64,000 nt of DNA from Paenibacillus typhae (GCF_900099765.1 NZ_FNDX01000001.1:1-64000), one strand, 5' to 3'; shown: positions 7,701-18,194, counted from the stretch's first letter. Notes: generated by a model not told the origin, from the sequence alone. Made by a program: numbers and translations.

Positions 7701-10403
7701 GGACCGGAGATCACTCCGGCACCAACACCCGCAGCCGATCCGGCTGTAGAACCTGCAGTCGGCGCAGTGGCCGGTCCGGCGGCAATGATGAAGCTGCTGT
7801 CCGTTGGCCTGCTGAATACAGGCAGCTTTAAGCAAGTGGCTGTCAATACACTGGAGGCTACACCTACACCAGCTCCTGAAGCTTCGGCAACGCCGGCCCC
7901 AACTGCCGCACCGGAAGCATCGCCGTCTGCGGATGCTGAGCTGACAGAGGGAGCAGATCAGGCAGCCATGCTGCTGGCGGCAGAAGAAGAGGCTGAGAAG
8001 CTCACCTATCTGATTCCGGCCGATGCCACCAAGAATGGTGTGCAGTATGTGCATTTAATTGTGAAGCAGGGCGACAAGGCGTATTACTACTCCAAAGCCT
8101 ATTATTTTGATAATGAGCCGTCATCAGTAACCTACAGCAAGAACGGCGTTAATTATCCGCTGCCTAAGCAGTCGCTGAGTGTTACTGTTTCCGAGCTGTA
8201 CAGCAAGACAGGCGCGAAAACGAAATACCAATGGGTCAAAGCGGATGCTCCTGCACCGGATGCGGTTTCCCAGGGATGGACTGACCTTCCGCTTGGCGGA
8301 GCCGTTGAAATTACCGGCAAGGATCTGAAGCCGGGTGAAGTAGCCGATTACATCCTGTATGTTTGGTCCGTTGACGGAGCAGGCAACAGTGTCGTCTCTC
8401 ACACGCCTGAAAGCTTCAAGGTTTCGGCGAGCGGAGATAAAGATGCACCTCCGGCAGCTGCCGAGTCTGCACTCCTGTACCTGTCCGGTGACGAGGAAGA
8501 CGGTTATACCGCCATTGTGAAGCTGAGCCTCGACACAGAGGATAAAGCAGGCTATGAATATTCCATTTCGCCGGATAACGGAGCCAGCTGGGTGAACTGG
8601 AAGCCTTACACGAACTTTGTATCGGTTAAGGTGCCTACAGGTAATCCTGCATTCCTGGAAGTCATGGTGAAATACAGAACGCCGGGCGGCAAGATCAGCG
8701 ACGCTGCCAAGCTGAAAATACCGGCCCAGATGCCGGAAGATGCTCCGGTATATGCACTCGCCAGCATGAATACTACCAGCCCGGTGAATGCCACTGTCGG
8801 TGCCAATATTGAAGTGGCGGTTCCTGCAGGTGTCAAGGTTATTGTCGGAAAGGTGAATCCAACCGTACCGGTACGCACAGGCAATACCTTTAATGTCAAA
8901 GAGAACGGCTTCTACAGCTTTGATCTGATCGATCTTAATGATGCCGAGCGTACAGACACCCTGTATGTTGTCGTTAAGAATGTGGATGGAACGGCGCCGA
9001 TGGCAACCGTAGAATATCCGTTCACAGCACTGACGAACAGCAATGTTACGGCTCAGCTGGTCGATCCGTCAGAACCGATTATTATTACGAACAACAACGG
9101 CAAGAGCTCTTATACCTTTACGGAGAACGGCTCGTTTACCTTTGAATTCAAGGATGCCGCAGGCAACACCGGCACAGCGGTAGCCACAGTGAACAATATT
9201 GACAAAGAAGCACCTAAGGTAAAAATTGTCCGCTCGTACCAGTACGGGGCTGATGGCAGCCAGGCGTTCGGCACAATTAAGGACAGCAACGGCAATGTGG
9301 TGCTCTCCTCCGGAGTAACGCTGGAAGTGCAGAAGGCGGATAACTCTGCGAAGCAGATCTTCATCACCAGCCAGAACCAGACCGTATCAATGAAAGAGAA
9401 TGGTGTAGCTTCCTTTACCGTAGCTGACCAGTTCGGTAATACGACTGTAATTAAAGAGACCGTAACCAATATCCTGAACACAGCGCCGGATGCGGATAAA
9501 ATCACTTATACGTTCGTAGATGCTGCTGGTAAAGCAGTTCCAGACAGCAAGATCGTTACGATCGGGGGACAGGAGTACGCACAGGGCAAGGTGAAAGTGA
9601 CGGTATCCGGCAAGACGACAGCACCGAATATGGTGTTTTCGGGACTCAAGCCGATTCAGTCGGGCGCAAGCTACACGAACAAAATCAGTGCGGCAGACGG
9701 TACATTCACTTACTCGAGAGAGTTTGAAAGTGCGGGTTCAACGGTAATGACGATCTCCGACCTGCTCGGCAATTCGAGCAAAATTCCGGTTACTGTAAAA
9801 GGTCTGGATAACACGGCACCTGAGCTCACCTTGAAAAAGAGTGCCGTCGGCATTGCCCAGAACAAGCAGAACTTTAACTTCGCCGTTGATCTCGGCGGCT
9901 ACACCGTCTCCGATAACGTATCGGCGGCAGCGAATGTGAAGGTGGCGATCACCGGTCTTGATCTGACGAAGCTTGGCCGCCAGCAGGTTACTTACACTGC
10001 AACTGACCAGGTCGGCAACAAAACCGTGGCAACGCAGGATGTTATTGTCGTGAAGGACGGCGGACTGCTTATCTTCGGAGACGACACACTGATTTCAGCT
10101 TCCTCCGGAGAATCCGCATTGTTCAGCAGCAATACCATTACCTTCAAGATCAGCGGCTACAACACAATGAAGGTTTCAGGCGCTGACAAAGTGAATGAGT
10201 GGGGTACCTTCGATCTGATGTATCAGTCAGGACTTTACCGCGAAGGGCAAATGAAAACCATCGCTACCAAAATCACCTATGATCAGCTTGTGAGCGGACA
10301 GTACAAGGTTACTTTCCCGAAAGCCGGCTGGTACACAATTATCGTGAGAACGCAGGAGCGCGACCGTGAGTATGCGACCTTCTTCGTCAGCAGCACGAAC
10401 TAG
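4749..10403 (+). CDS. Giant secreted protein with Ig-like repeats and Pro/Thr linker
   Basis: The 1884-aa exported protein starts at TTG 4749. AAGGGGGAG lies eight bases upstream, and the in-frame ATG at 4755 would be too distant. The signal peptide is residues 1-35 (VQA-AAK cleavage). The body is a chain of beta-sandwich, bacterial Ig-like modules with recurring 'DKAGNEITD', 'DAAGNTGTA' and 'DNTAPELT' signatures typical of adhesive surface proteins. A Pro/Thr/Ser/Ala-rich low-complexity linker runs about residues 945-1085 (repeated 'PTPAP'). No SLH, LPxTG or C-terminal membrane segment is present, so it may be secreted or held by partners. It is the first gene of an operon with two SLH proteins and a protease. 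A role in the cell-surface layer or adhesion is inferred. Confidence 0.85.
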   Translation: MLMSRKAKKYTALSLTIIMLLSLIPDMWTGRVQAAAKDIEVVFKSGARIGNLSYSATNTFINFYNNQVEGFRQTETDKDASYDWASGDIFAGDGSDEATVQFEIRVADNPILREMAKSGHAEVLTGFNILRRHYKFFSGSRESEIRISIDGRTVIHENTDDGNEQKYNKSATAIINPNSVIHVWLYGEGSMDGEGVGVRGLYFNFQDLQRPVLKDYTFTGNGATRENTTINQTELYVKKNENVTVAYNFTEPVKPTSLVASNSEFFLRHPLFMNPAGTGLPGAGQMQYLENITYFNRGNNDNNLASLYNQIAFSYSPNEYSQSGNLPVEPKIAGTTPNNPPMEQTMQEKFTAAGLADAAGNMATISFPNAGSSASLPNVQGKTVDPFNYKSGGYRVIVDAVRPKYTKVGNGIQPEILTGVTLNEGDVIDFTVQMTEEAVVKKGWVTAQTFLRFNNGMKAYYTGGSNTKNWTFRMTVPGGKEVEAPLLKVIALSHDSKGDNTDINVIQDYAGNLLFQPANYDGEHVDGDTSLVNSKIDWANLSIDNTLPIIGYRYETGGGSNTTYQKKGKVTIDANDPAVKVPSLDPIAADRGLDRPSRGIYRPSNMTGSASPSVGLVYYLWSQSPADPFATVAEDNYAALKRYALSAKQPSEELYPNEFQDIKLQVANNKTNLLAPPAEAFTSENSGEWYLHTWTADMTWDSARELKQYELKQQYVREHDEQYKAWLAEAPGTEDEKILYADNKALVAVGQYGDTNVWKLDYFKKDDSNWTHNVGILKLDNQVPSIANGTPSNDNSNSVEITALVSDPHSGIDTVKYQWVKDGNQPADVDWKPANYNGTTVTQSTYEDVFEDGSYWLYLKAADKAGNEITDVAYNKTVTVNSQDSMPAEFTPPSNPNYVQSHDVMFSIGGITPDFVGYAITGSSNHPAGDSEFTALEPAEMTGKKSLLEASPSPSPSSSAEAGSGGAEATPTPTPAPAEGSGGNGPEITPAPTPAADPAVEPAVGAVAGPAAMMKLLSVGLLNTGSFKQVAVNTLEATPTPAPEASATPAPTAAPEASPSADAELTEGADQAAMLLAAEEEAEKLTYLIPADATKNGVQYVHLIVKQGDKAYYYSKAYYFDNEPSSVTYSKNGVNYPLPKQSLSVTVSELYSKTGAKTKYQWVKADAPAPDAVSQGWTDLPLGGAVEITGKDLKPGEVADYILYVWSVDGAGNSVVSHTPESFKVSASGDKDAPPAAAESALLYLSGDEEDGYTAIVKLSLDTEDKAGYEYSISPDNGASWVNWKPYTNFVSVKVPTGNPAFLEVMVKYRTPGGKISDAAKLKIPAQMPEDAPVYALASMNTTSPVNATVGANIEVAVPAGVKVIVGKVNPTVPVRTGNTFNVKENGFYSFDLIDLNDAERTDTLYVVVKNVDGTAPMATVEYPFTALTNSNVTAQLVDPSEPIIITNNNGKSSYTFTENGSFTFEFKDAAGNTGTAVATVNNIDKEAPKVKIVRSYQYGADGSQAFGTIKDSNGNVVLSSGVTLEVQKADNSAKQIFITSQNQTVSMKENGVASFTVADQFGNTTVIKETVTNILNTAPDADKITYTFVDAAGKAVPDSKIVTIGGQEYAQGKVKVTVSGKTTAPNMVFSGLKPIQSGASYTNKISAADGTFTYSREFESAGSTVMTISDLLGNSSKIPVTVKGLDNTAPELTLKKSAVGIAQNKQNFNFAVDLGGYTVSDNVSAAANVKVAITGLDLTKLGRQQVTYTATDQVGNKTVATQDVIVVKDGGLLIFGDDTLISASSGESALFSSNTITFKISGYNTMKVSGADKVNEWGTFDLMYQSGLYREGQMKTIATKITYDQLVSGQYKVTFPKAGWYTIIVRTQERDREYATFFVSSTN

Positions 10404-10431
10404 AAATGAACTATGAACAGGGGGATTATAG

Positions 10432-13400
10432 GTGAAGCTGCTTAAAAAAACGTGTGCGATGATGCTCTCCTTTGTGATGGTATTCCTGTCCACATCAGAG
10501 AGCCTGCATGCCCTGGCGGATGCGGCTAAAGCAACTAACACAACCACGATTCAGAATGATTTCATCAAGGTGACCGTGGATAATGCAACAGGCCGGTACG
10601 GCGTCCGTACCATTGAAGGCCAGCCAATACGCAAAAAAGACCAGAATACGAACCTGCTGTTCCAGGGAGATGATCCGGAAACGTCGTTTACGACGTTCCG
10701 GATTGACGGAACAGATTATATCTACGGCAACAAATACAAGTTCGACAGCAAGTTTTATTCCGAAACCACAGCACCAAAGATTGTAGAGAACTCAAACGGA
10801 ACCAAGCAGCTCGAAATGCTGTGGAAAATCAAAGGCGTAGAGATCAAGCAGATCCTGATGCTCTACACCGACAGCAAGGATATGGTGAATTCCGGTAATA
10901 TCAATATCCGCTATGAAGTCAATAACAAGAGCGGGGCTGTCGTTGAGGTCGGCAGCCGGATCCTGCTGGATACAATGGTCGGCGCCAATGACGGGCCGCT
11001 GTTCCAGATCGGCACTGCCTACCAGGCTCCGCTGATGGTAGAAAGAAAGCTGGTGCATGACCCGCGGGCAGCAGGTATTCCTGAAGAGGATGCCGCGCTC
11101 TACAAGCTTCCTTCCTACTGGGTTATGCGTGACAAGCTGGACCTGACCAATCCGCAGGCGACGAATGTTGTCGCCTACGGCTTCAACAATATTGCCGAGC
11201 AGAATATCAACATTGTTGATGAGATGATTGTCGGCCACTGGAACGGGCTGGCCAACACGAAATGGGATTACAAGGTGAATCCGAATCTGGATTTCACCCG
11301 CGACACCAATGATTACGGAAGTGCCGACTCTGCAGTCGCCTTCTACTGGAACCCGGACAAGATTGCCGCCGGCGGTTCCCAGAGCTTCGAGACCATTTAC
11401 GGCCTCGGGGAAATCATTGCTCCGGATAAAGTATTATCGATCCGCTATGTAGATCAGATTCAGCAGCTGGCGACTCTTGAGGATGACAGTGCCTACAGGG
11501 ATGAGGGTATTTTCGATATCACTGCAGAGGTAGAGAATCTGGCCGCTTTTAACATGGAGCATTCCAAGATCGAAGTGCAGCTTACGCTCGAAAGCGGGCT
11601 GAACTTCGTCAGACTTGACAGTAAAGGGAACGTCGTAAGAGATGCGAACGGCAATGCGGTGCTTGAGAATACGCGAAGCCGGACGCTGGAATTCAAGAAA
11701 ACGGCTTCGCCCGAAGAAGCGGAGCAGGGTATCCAGCCGAAGTACAAGCCGGGTGATACGATTGCCGCATCGTTCAAGGTGCAGGCTAAAGGCAGACCGT
11801 GGCCTACTACCCGCGAATATATGATTACAGCACGCAGTCCGGAGACCCAAAGTGAGATTGAGGGTGTAGCGGATGAAAGCATCAAGGCGCAATATGAGTC
11901 GAACAAATCGAACTTCATCTTGCTGCCGCCTGTAGGTGAGGCAACACCGACCTATGTATATGGAATGTCTCCTGATGAGCTGTACAGCACAGACGTGAAG
12001 TATATGACCGTCAACCTGTCAAACATCGAAGCCTACAATACAGGTAACGAGACGACAGCGCCTAACTTTGATCTGTATCTGAAAGAGACAGTGACCGGTG
12101 AACGCTACAAGGTTAATGTACAGGATGCGGTTGTTATGCAGCCGACTGATGACGGAATGTCCGGTGATATGAGAATCACTTACCGCGGCGGAGATAAAGT
12201 GGATGAGGCCGGCAATGTAATCGAAGAAGGCCTCGGACCTGAGCTTCCGCTCGGTGAATACCAGGTGGAGATTGACTACAAGGGCGATGCCGGCGGTGAC
12301 GAGGAAATTGCCTCCATGTATGACATCACCACCGAACAGACCATTATCGTATCCGACAATGACGAATCACGGATCCGTGAAGCCGGCATTATGGTCGTAT
12401 ATAAGCAGCTGGTGGATGTCAGCGGCATCGCAAACGGATCATCTGTAAGCGGAGATCTGCTGGATGATCTGAACAGTTTGTTCCCGGACGAGCCGTTTGA
12501 AGATGGGGCGTTCCTCTATAACGCAGTAACAGAGTACAAGAAGACCAAAGCCGTAATCGGCATGGCCAGCAAGGCTGTTGATCCGGAGTTCGAGCTGAGT
12601 GAATTCATGGATGATGAAGCGCTTGAAGAAACACCTCTCTACAACTACAGGCTGTTTGACTCCGAGGAAGAGCTGGAGGAATTCGAGGCAGAAGCAGAGG
12701 AAGAGGAAATTGACCGCGAAGTGGTTGTTGTCATCCGCGGGATGATCAAGCAGGTCGGCTCCAAGGCTGACGAGCAGGTTATTGTAGATACAAAGACTGA
12801 ACCGGCCATTATTAATGATGCTGTAGCTTATACAGGTAAAGATCTGGCGTTTGTCCGCGGTAAGCTGGACATCTTCGGAACAACACAGTCAGATGACATG
12901 CCGTTCCTGGATACCCTGTTCATCAAAGGGGACGGAACACTGAGCGTGGCAAGCAGCGGTTTTATTTTCCATAAAGGGGAATGGACGCTGGATTTCTTCA
13001 ACGGCTTCAACAAGTCGCTGGGTGATGAGAACTTTAACCTTCCATCGGCCGGCTCAGGTGATGATGAGGAAGAAGAAGAAGAGGAAGAAGAAAACACGAA
13101 CCCCGAAGATGATACCCAGAACGGCAGCCTGAAATGGGCAGTCGGGGGCGTGGGCGACAGATTGAATCCGCTGCGTCAGGTAATGATCGAGGATGTATAC
13201 TTCAACAGACAGTCGCTGTTCGCAGCGCCGAGCTTCTCGATTGACGGCTTCGGACTTTCTTTTAATGACTTTATGTTAAGAGAAGGCGGGATTTCCTTCG
13301 GCGGCTCCCTGTCGATGAAGATCATTAATGCAGAGATCAACAACGTGGTGTTCAATGATAAAGGTTTTGTCGGCATTGACGCGGCCCTCAAATTCGACTT

Positions 13401-16400
13401 GGGTGAGGAAGTTGGCTTATTCGGACCCAAGAAGGAAGGCGCCAAGAAAAAGGATGACGACGGTCCGGCAAGCCCAAGCGGTGAAATTACCGTCACCCAC
13501 TTTGTCCAGGATATCGGCGGAGAGCCGGTAGAGAACCAGTACGGGCTGGCCTTTGATGCCCAGCTCAAGAACATGCTTGAAGTATCGGTTGAGCTGTCCC
13601 TTAAAAAGGTTAGAGACGGCCGGATTCTGCCGGATGTCATTGCCTTTGGAGCAGGACTTCCTTCTCCGGGTATTCTGATCACCGGTGCCACGTACCTGAC
13701 AGGAATCCGCGGTGCGGTCCGCGAGCTTGCGGATACCATTGCCGGCGGAAGCAAGGATGATCCATTCCCGCTGACTGTGTCAGCCGGAGTAAGCTTACGC
13801 TTCGGTATGGCTCCGGCTTACTTCTTCGGAGATGTCGATCTTACAGTGAAACGGACCGGACTGAAAGTGGAAGGCAAGATGGATTTCTCCACGATGGCAG
13901 AGCCGGAAGATGATGACAAGCTGCCGATGCTGACCAAAGCGCTGCTCGAAGCCCAGTGGGTCACCCCTTGGTTCGTGCGTGTGCAGGCAGAGATGGATAT
14001 CGGCGGCTGGGATATCATTATCGGTAAAGCGGGGATTTTTGTCGGGCAGAACCTCGAGAAGAACCGCACCGATTTTGAAGGCTATATCGGCTCCAAAATC
14101 CAGATTCCTAATGATGTGCCGATTGTCGGCGGTATGCCGCTTTCCAGCATGTTCCTCGGAGTCAACAATGATAAGGTATGGGGAAGCATCGGCATTCTGC
14201 TGATCTCGCTCGGAATCACTTATTACTGGGGCGGCGGGGTTGAATTCGGAACCTCGACAGACCAGCTTCCGGATGGCGTCATTCATCTGGTTGTAGATGA
14301 CCCTGAGCTTGGACCTCGTCTGATGGTTATCGGACAGGGTGTTGAGACCGTAGCAACCTCCGAAGCGGCTGTTCCGGCAGCTGAGCAGGAGAATCAGGAA
14401 ATTGTCTACCGCGAAGTTGCCGAAGGTGTGGAATACGTTGAAAATGGTTCACTGAACGTCAGCGTAGGCGGCATCACGGTTAAAAACAGCGGCAGAGTGC
14501 ATGAAATTCCAATGGGTGGTGTAACCGGTAATGCGGTTATCGAAATGGAGTATGAATCCAAGGATCGTCCGGAATTCACGCTGAAGGATGCAAGCGGCAA
14601 GGTATTCCCGGTTAAATTCGACAACACGAATACAGACCCGACTGCCAATGCGTTCACCCAGTACATTCCGGCAGCCAATTCAAAAGACCAGGTCGATGTG
14701 CGTAAAGCATATATCATCGTACCTGCAGATAAGGTAAATGGCGGCACATGGACACTGACTGCGGTTTCCCCGGTCAAAACCAAGCTGCTGAACGTACCGA
14801 CTGCACCGCAGCTGAACGATATCGTTCTGGCTAAGGACAGCTCGAATGCGAACAAGTTCAACGCTTCCTGGAAGGTAGCGAATGCGGCCGAAGGGGATAC
14901 AATCAATCTGTATCTGGCCCAGGACGCCGTCTCCAAGAAAACAACAACGCTGGACAACGGAGAGCCCGTGCTTGAAGCAGGTGATCCGGGTCTGCTCATC
15001 GCCAAGGATATACCGGTTGGCCAAAATGGCGGCGTCAGCGGCGGAGTAACCAGCGGTAGTACAAGTATTGACGTAACCAATGTAACGCTGATGGGCAATC
15101 CGGAGGATATCCGCGGACTGCTGAGACAAGGAAATTATTATCTGCGTGCGGAGCTGAAATCCAGCGCTACCTTCGCTACGAAGACTTCGGTGCAGAAGTT
15201 TGAGATTGTTGATCCGTATGCACCGCAGAACGTCAGCGATCTGAAGGTTGAACCGGCAGGAAACGGACTGTTTGCCCTTTCCTTCAAACCGGGAGCAAAG
15301 AAAGCCGGACACAGCGGTTATGAGCACAGCTATATTATTGATGCGAAACGTCTTCAGGACGGCGAAATGAAGGATTATGACAACTTCGGCGAAATCCTGT
15401 TTACGGAAGCCGAGCTTGCCCCTTACTGGAATGCGGCAACAGGCAAGTATGAAGGCATTCTGATCGGCGGCTGGTCCGCAACCTCTACATCAGATGTTGT
15501 GGAGCTGGGCAGTCTGGAAGGCACCACGATGGACCTGAAGGATGTGAAGTATGTCGGTCTTGAAGTCGGCTATGAATACGAAATCGGCGTGTCGGCAGCG
15601 ACTGTTCCGACCGAGGCTGATGACAAAAACCAGAATTACCATTACGCAGACCGGATTGCTGCTGCGAAGAAGCTGCTTCCTGTACCTGTTAAGCCTAAGC
15701 TGAATGTGACAGGCCAAGGTACCGTGGAGAATACCGGTGATTACATCAATCTGCTTACCAAGCAAACGGAACAGACACTGACGTTTACTTCGGATCAGAA
15801 GAATGTAACGGTAGAAGCGTTCTACGCTGAAGAGTCGATCGGTAAGGTAGCACTCAGCAATACCGCAAGCGGAAGCCAGGGTACGCTGAAGCTGTCCAAG
15901 TTCCAGACAGACGGACCGTTTGCTGTAGAACTGCGGGCAACGAATACAGTAACCAAGGACCTTTCCGTAACGATGCTTTATCTGACAGTTGATACCATTG
16001 CGCCTGTGCTCTACATTGACCAGCCGGCGACCGGGGCAAGAACGGTTAACGACGGTTCGGGCAACAAGATCACTGTTGCAGGTACTACTACAAAGGGAAC
16101 TCTGCTGAAAGTAGGCAGCACGGTAGTACCGGTTGCTGAGGACGGCACCTTTAATGCACAAGTGCCTGTCTCATCGGCTGATCCGACTGTTGCACTTCAA
16201 TTTACCGCTACAGACGGTGCCGGCAATGAAAATTCAGCAGTTGTGAACATCTCCAATGAAAGCTTTGATGTTCCTTCGGCACTGATTCTCGAGCAGGTTC
16301 CTGCTCTGCAGCCTGGCGAGAAGAGCGTCATTACCAAGGCTTATCTTAAAGTGGCCGACGGCAAGGACGAGAACGGAAAGACGAAGTATAAGCAAGTGGA

Positions 16401-18156
16401 AGTAAGCCAAAAGGACATGAGCAAAATCACCTACTCTGTAGCATCCGGAGATTCGGTTGATGTGGAGACCGTGGTTAATGAAGCAACACAGCAGCGCACC
16501 ACTACCGTTACAGCCCTGGCAACCGGCTCTAGCCTGATTACAGGGGAGTACACAGTAGCGGATGGAGTAACAATTCAGGGCTACACGGTTGCTTCGGTTG
16601 AAGTACCTGAGCCTGTGAAGCTGGGCAGTCTGGTTATTTCTGCAGAGCCTGCAGGGACGAATACTACCCAGACGAGAATTGTGGTTTCCGACTCCGGTGA
16701 TATGACCGGACAACAACTGGCGTACAAGGTTTATAGCGGAGGGAATGCAGTACTTCCTGAGTTTAGATCGGATCTGAGCGACTGGAAGATCCTGCCGGCA
16801 GATGGCGCAATATTCGTGAAGCCGGGTGATGAGATCGTCGTTGCGAAGCGGACATCTATGGACAAGCTGGCAATGGCAGCAGCTATTACGGATGCCAATA
16901 TCTTCACCAACAAGCCTGGCGGAACAGGCGGCGGTGGAGGCGGCGGTGGCGGCGGTGGCGGGGCATTGCCAGTGACTCCGGCTCCGGAAGGCGCACCTAA
17001 GGTGACGCTGAACGGCCAGGATGCAGAAGCAGCCTGGAATGGAACAACAGCTGTCATTCACCTGACGGACAGCAGCAAAGCTGCAGAGGGCAGCGGTGAT
17101 ATTACAATCAGCAGTACAGACGCAGCTGCTGCAGGCTTCGATATTACTGTTGATCAGAGCGTTGTGCAGCAGGCTGTTACAGCCAAGAAGAAAGTGGTTA
17201 TCCAAGTTCCGTTCGGATCACTTGTCCTGACACCAGAGCATCTGTCCCGACTGAATGGTCCGCTCCAGATCAGCATCGGAAGCAATACTGCTGCTGATAA
17301 GACAGCCATGTCCACAATCGCATCAGTCCAGAACTTCACTGTTCTGGGAGCGGGCGAAGGGGTGCATGTCGCCGTCAATCTGCCTTCCGGCAAATGGGCT
17401 CCTGCCCTCCAAGCCAATGTTGGCATTCCGTCTGGCATTACTGCCGGCGCGATTACCGCAGTGGTTCTGAAGGATGCCAGCGGATACTGGACAACAGTCC
17501 CTTGGAAGCTGAACAGCAACAGCACAGCTGTAGATGTACAGCTGACCGGCGAAGGAAGCCTGTTCTTCATCAGCAACAAGAAGGCATTCAAGGATGTGGC
17601 CGCAGGCTTCTGGGCTCAGCAGGATATCAATGCCGCTTCCGGTAAACTGTTTGTGTTGGGTAAATCGGCTGACAGCTTTGCTCCTCAGTCCAAGGTTACC
17701 CGCGCAGAGCTGCCTACGATTCTCCTGAGAGTGGCAGGCCTGATGAACAATCCGTTCAGTAAGCAGAATTTCTCGGATGTGGCGGCGAACAGCTGGTACA
17801 GCCGCAGCGTATCGATCGCTACTGAGCTGGGTATCGTAACCGGCCAGAACGGCGGTCAATATGCACCGCAGGCTACCCTGTCACGGATGGAAGCAATGAC
17901 CATGGTCGGCAGACTCCTGAATGTTATCAGCGCCGGCGGCGAGACGCTAAGCGAAGCTGAGGTAACGCAAATTCTCGCAGCATATGCTGACAAGGATTCC
18001 ATTCCGGCATGGGCTCAGCAGTCGATTGCACTCAGCATCAAATACGGCATCATCCGCGGTGTGGACGGTAAAATCAACCCGGCCGGCGTATTGACCCGTG
18101 CTGAAGCAGCTACGATTGCAATCAGACTGGACCAGTATATTACAGACAAACAATAG
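10432..18156 (+). CDS. Giant SLH-anchored surface protein
   Basis: The 2574-aa protein starts at GTG 10432 with a ribosome site AGGGGGA, 28 bases after the previous gene. It has a signal peptide (residues about 1-30) and a long N-terminal region of Ig/fibronectin-like beta modules. A run of nine Glu lies near residue 880 and a Gly run near residues 2162-2178, both acting as linkers. Three SLH domains occupy about residues 2384-2574 ('FKDVAAGFWAQQ', 'FSDVAANSWYSR', 'YADKDSIPAWAQQ'). SLH domains bind pyruvylated secondary cell-wall polymer, so the protein is displayed on the surface. No catalytic motif was recognised. Co-transcription with neighbours suggests a joint surface structure. Confidence 0.88.
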   Translation: MKLLKKTCAMMLSFVMVFLSTSESLHALADAAKATNTTTIQNDFIKVTVDNATGRYGVRTIEGQPIRKKDQNTNLLFQGDDPETSFTTFRIDGTDYIYGNKYKFDSKFYSETTAPKIVENSNGTKQLEMLWKIKGVEIKQILMLYTDSKDMVNSGNINIRYEVNNKSGAVVEVGSRILLDTMVGANDGPLFQIGTAYQAPLMVERKLVHDPRAAGIPEEDAALYKLPSYWVMRDKLDLTNPQATNVVAYGFNNIAEQNINIVDEMIVGHWNGLANTKWDYKVNPNLDFTRDTNDYGSADSAVAFYWNPDKIAAGGSQSFETIYGLGEIIAPDKVLSIRYVDQIQQLATLEDDSAYRDEGIFDITAEVENLAAFNMEHSKIEVQLTLESGLNFVRLDSKGNVVRDANGNAVLENTRSRTLEFKKTASPEEAEQGIQPKYKPGDTIAASFKVQAKGRPWPTTREYMITARSPETQSEIEGVADESIKAQYESNKSNFILLPPVGEATPTYVYGMSPDELYSTDVKYMTVNLSNIEAYNTGNETTAPNFDLYLKETVTGERYKVNVQDAVVMQPTDDGMSGDMRITYRGGDKVDEAGNVIEEGLGPELPLGEYQVEIDYKGDAGGDEEIASMYDITTEQTIIVSDNDESRIREAGIMVVYKQLVDVSGIANGSSVSGDLLDDLNSLFPDEPFEDGAFLYNAVTEYKKTKAVIGMASKAVDPEFELSEFMDDEALEETPLYNYRLFDSEEELEEFEAEAEEEEIDREVVVVIRGMIKQVGSKADEQVIVDTKTEPAIINDAVAYTGKDLAFVRGKLDIFGTTQSDDMPFLDTLFIKGDGTLSVASSGFIFHKGEWTLDFFNGFNKSLGDENFNLPSAGSGDDEEEEEEEEENTNPEDDTQNGSLKWAVGGVGDRLNPLRQVMIEDVYFNRQSLFAAPSFSIDGFGLSFNDFMLREGGISFGGSLSMKIINAEINNVVFNDKGFVGIDAALKFDLGEEVGLFGPKKEGAKKKDDDGPASPSGEITVTHFVQDIGGEPVENQYGLAFDAQLKNMLEVSVELSLKKVRDGRILPDVIAFGAGLPSPGILITGATYLTGIRGAVRELADTIAGGSKDDPFPLTVSAGVSLRFGMAPAYFFGDVDLTVKRTGLKVEGKMDFSTMAEPEDDDKLPMLTKALLEAQWVTPWFVRVQAEMDIGGWDIIIGKAGIFVGQNLEKNRTDFEGYIGSKIQIPNDVPIVGGMPLSSMFLGVNNDKVWGSIGILLISLGITYYWGGGVEFGTSTDQLPDGVIHLVVDDPELGPRLMVIGQGVETVATSEAAVPAAEQENQEIVYREVAEGVEYVENGSLNVSVGGITVKNSGRVHEIPMGGVTGNAVIEMEYESKDRPEFTLKDASGKVFPVKFDNTNTDPTANAFTQYIPAANSKDQVDVRKAYIIVPADKVNGGTWTLTAVSPVKTKLLNVPTAPQLNDIVLAKDSSNANKFNASWKVANAAEGDTINLYLAQDAVSKKTTTLDNGEPVLEAGDPGLLIAKDIPVGQNGGVSGGVTSGSTSIDVTNVTLMGNPEDIRGLLRQGNYYLRAELKSSATFATKTSVQKFEIVDPYAPQNVSDLKVEPAGNGLFALSFKPGAKKAGHSGYEHSYIIDAKRLQDGEMKDYDNFGEILFTEAELAPYWNAATGKYEGILIGGWSATSTSDVVELGSLEGTTMDLKDVKYVGLEVGYEYEIGVSAATVPTEADDKNQNYHYADRIAAAKKLLPVPVKPKLNVTGQGTVENTGDYINLLTKQTEQTLTFTSDQKNVTVEAFYAEESIGKVALSNTASGSQGTLKLSKFQTDGPFAVELRATNTVTKDLSVTMLYLTVDTIAPVLYIDQPATGARTVNDGSGNKITVAGTTTKGTLLKVGSTVVPVAEDGTFNAQVPVSSADPTVALQFTATDGAGNENSAVVNISNESFDVPSALILEQVPALQPGEKSVITKAYLKVADGKDENGKTKYKQVEVSQKDMSKITYSVASGDSVDVETVVNEATQQRTTTVTALATGSSLITGEYTVADGVTIQGYTVASVEVPEPVKLGSLVISAEPAGTNTTQTRIVVSDSGDMTGQQLAYKVYSGGNAVLPEFRSDLSDWKILPADGAIFVKPGDEIVVAKRTSMDKLAMAAAITDANIFTNKPGGTGGGGGGGGGGGGALPVTPAPEGAPKVTLNGQDAEAAWNGTTAVIHLTDSSKAAEGSGDITISSTDAAAAGFDITVDQSVVQQAVTAKKKVVIQVPFGSLVLTPEHLSRLNGPLQISIGSNTAADKTAMSTIASVQNFTVLGAGEGVHVAVNLPSGKWAPALQANVGIPSGITAGAITAVVLKDASGYWTTVPWKLNSNSTAVDVQLTGEGSLFFISNKKAFKDVAAGFWAQQDINAASGKLFVLGKSADSFAPQSKVTRAELPTILLRVAGLMNNPFSKQNFSDVAANSWYSRSVSIATELGIVTGQNGGQYAPQATLSRMEAMTMVGRLLNVISAGGETLSEAEVTQILAAYADKDSIPAWAQQSIALSIKYGIIRGVDGKINPAGVLTRAEAATIAIRLDQYITDKQ

Positions 18157-18166
18157 AGCAGCAGGG

Positions 18167-18194
18167 CCCGCATCAGCTGAGAAGCTGATGCGGG
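18167..18194 (+). promoter_or_regulatory. Perfect intra-operon hairpin between two giant genes
   Basis: CCCGCATCAGCT (18167-18178) and AGCTGATGCGGG (18183-18194) form a perfect 12-bp stem with a GAGA loop. No T-run follows, so this is not a classic terminator. It may stabilise the upstream mRNA 3' end, mark a processing site or reduce readthrough between the genes. Confidence 0.65.

Noticed and set aside
16234..17205. 323-codon open frame on the minus strand, and similar long antisense frames within the three giant genes
   Set aside because: They are GC-driven shadows, rich in Cys/Arg/Ser with no domain and no regulatory signals.
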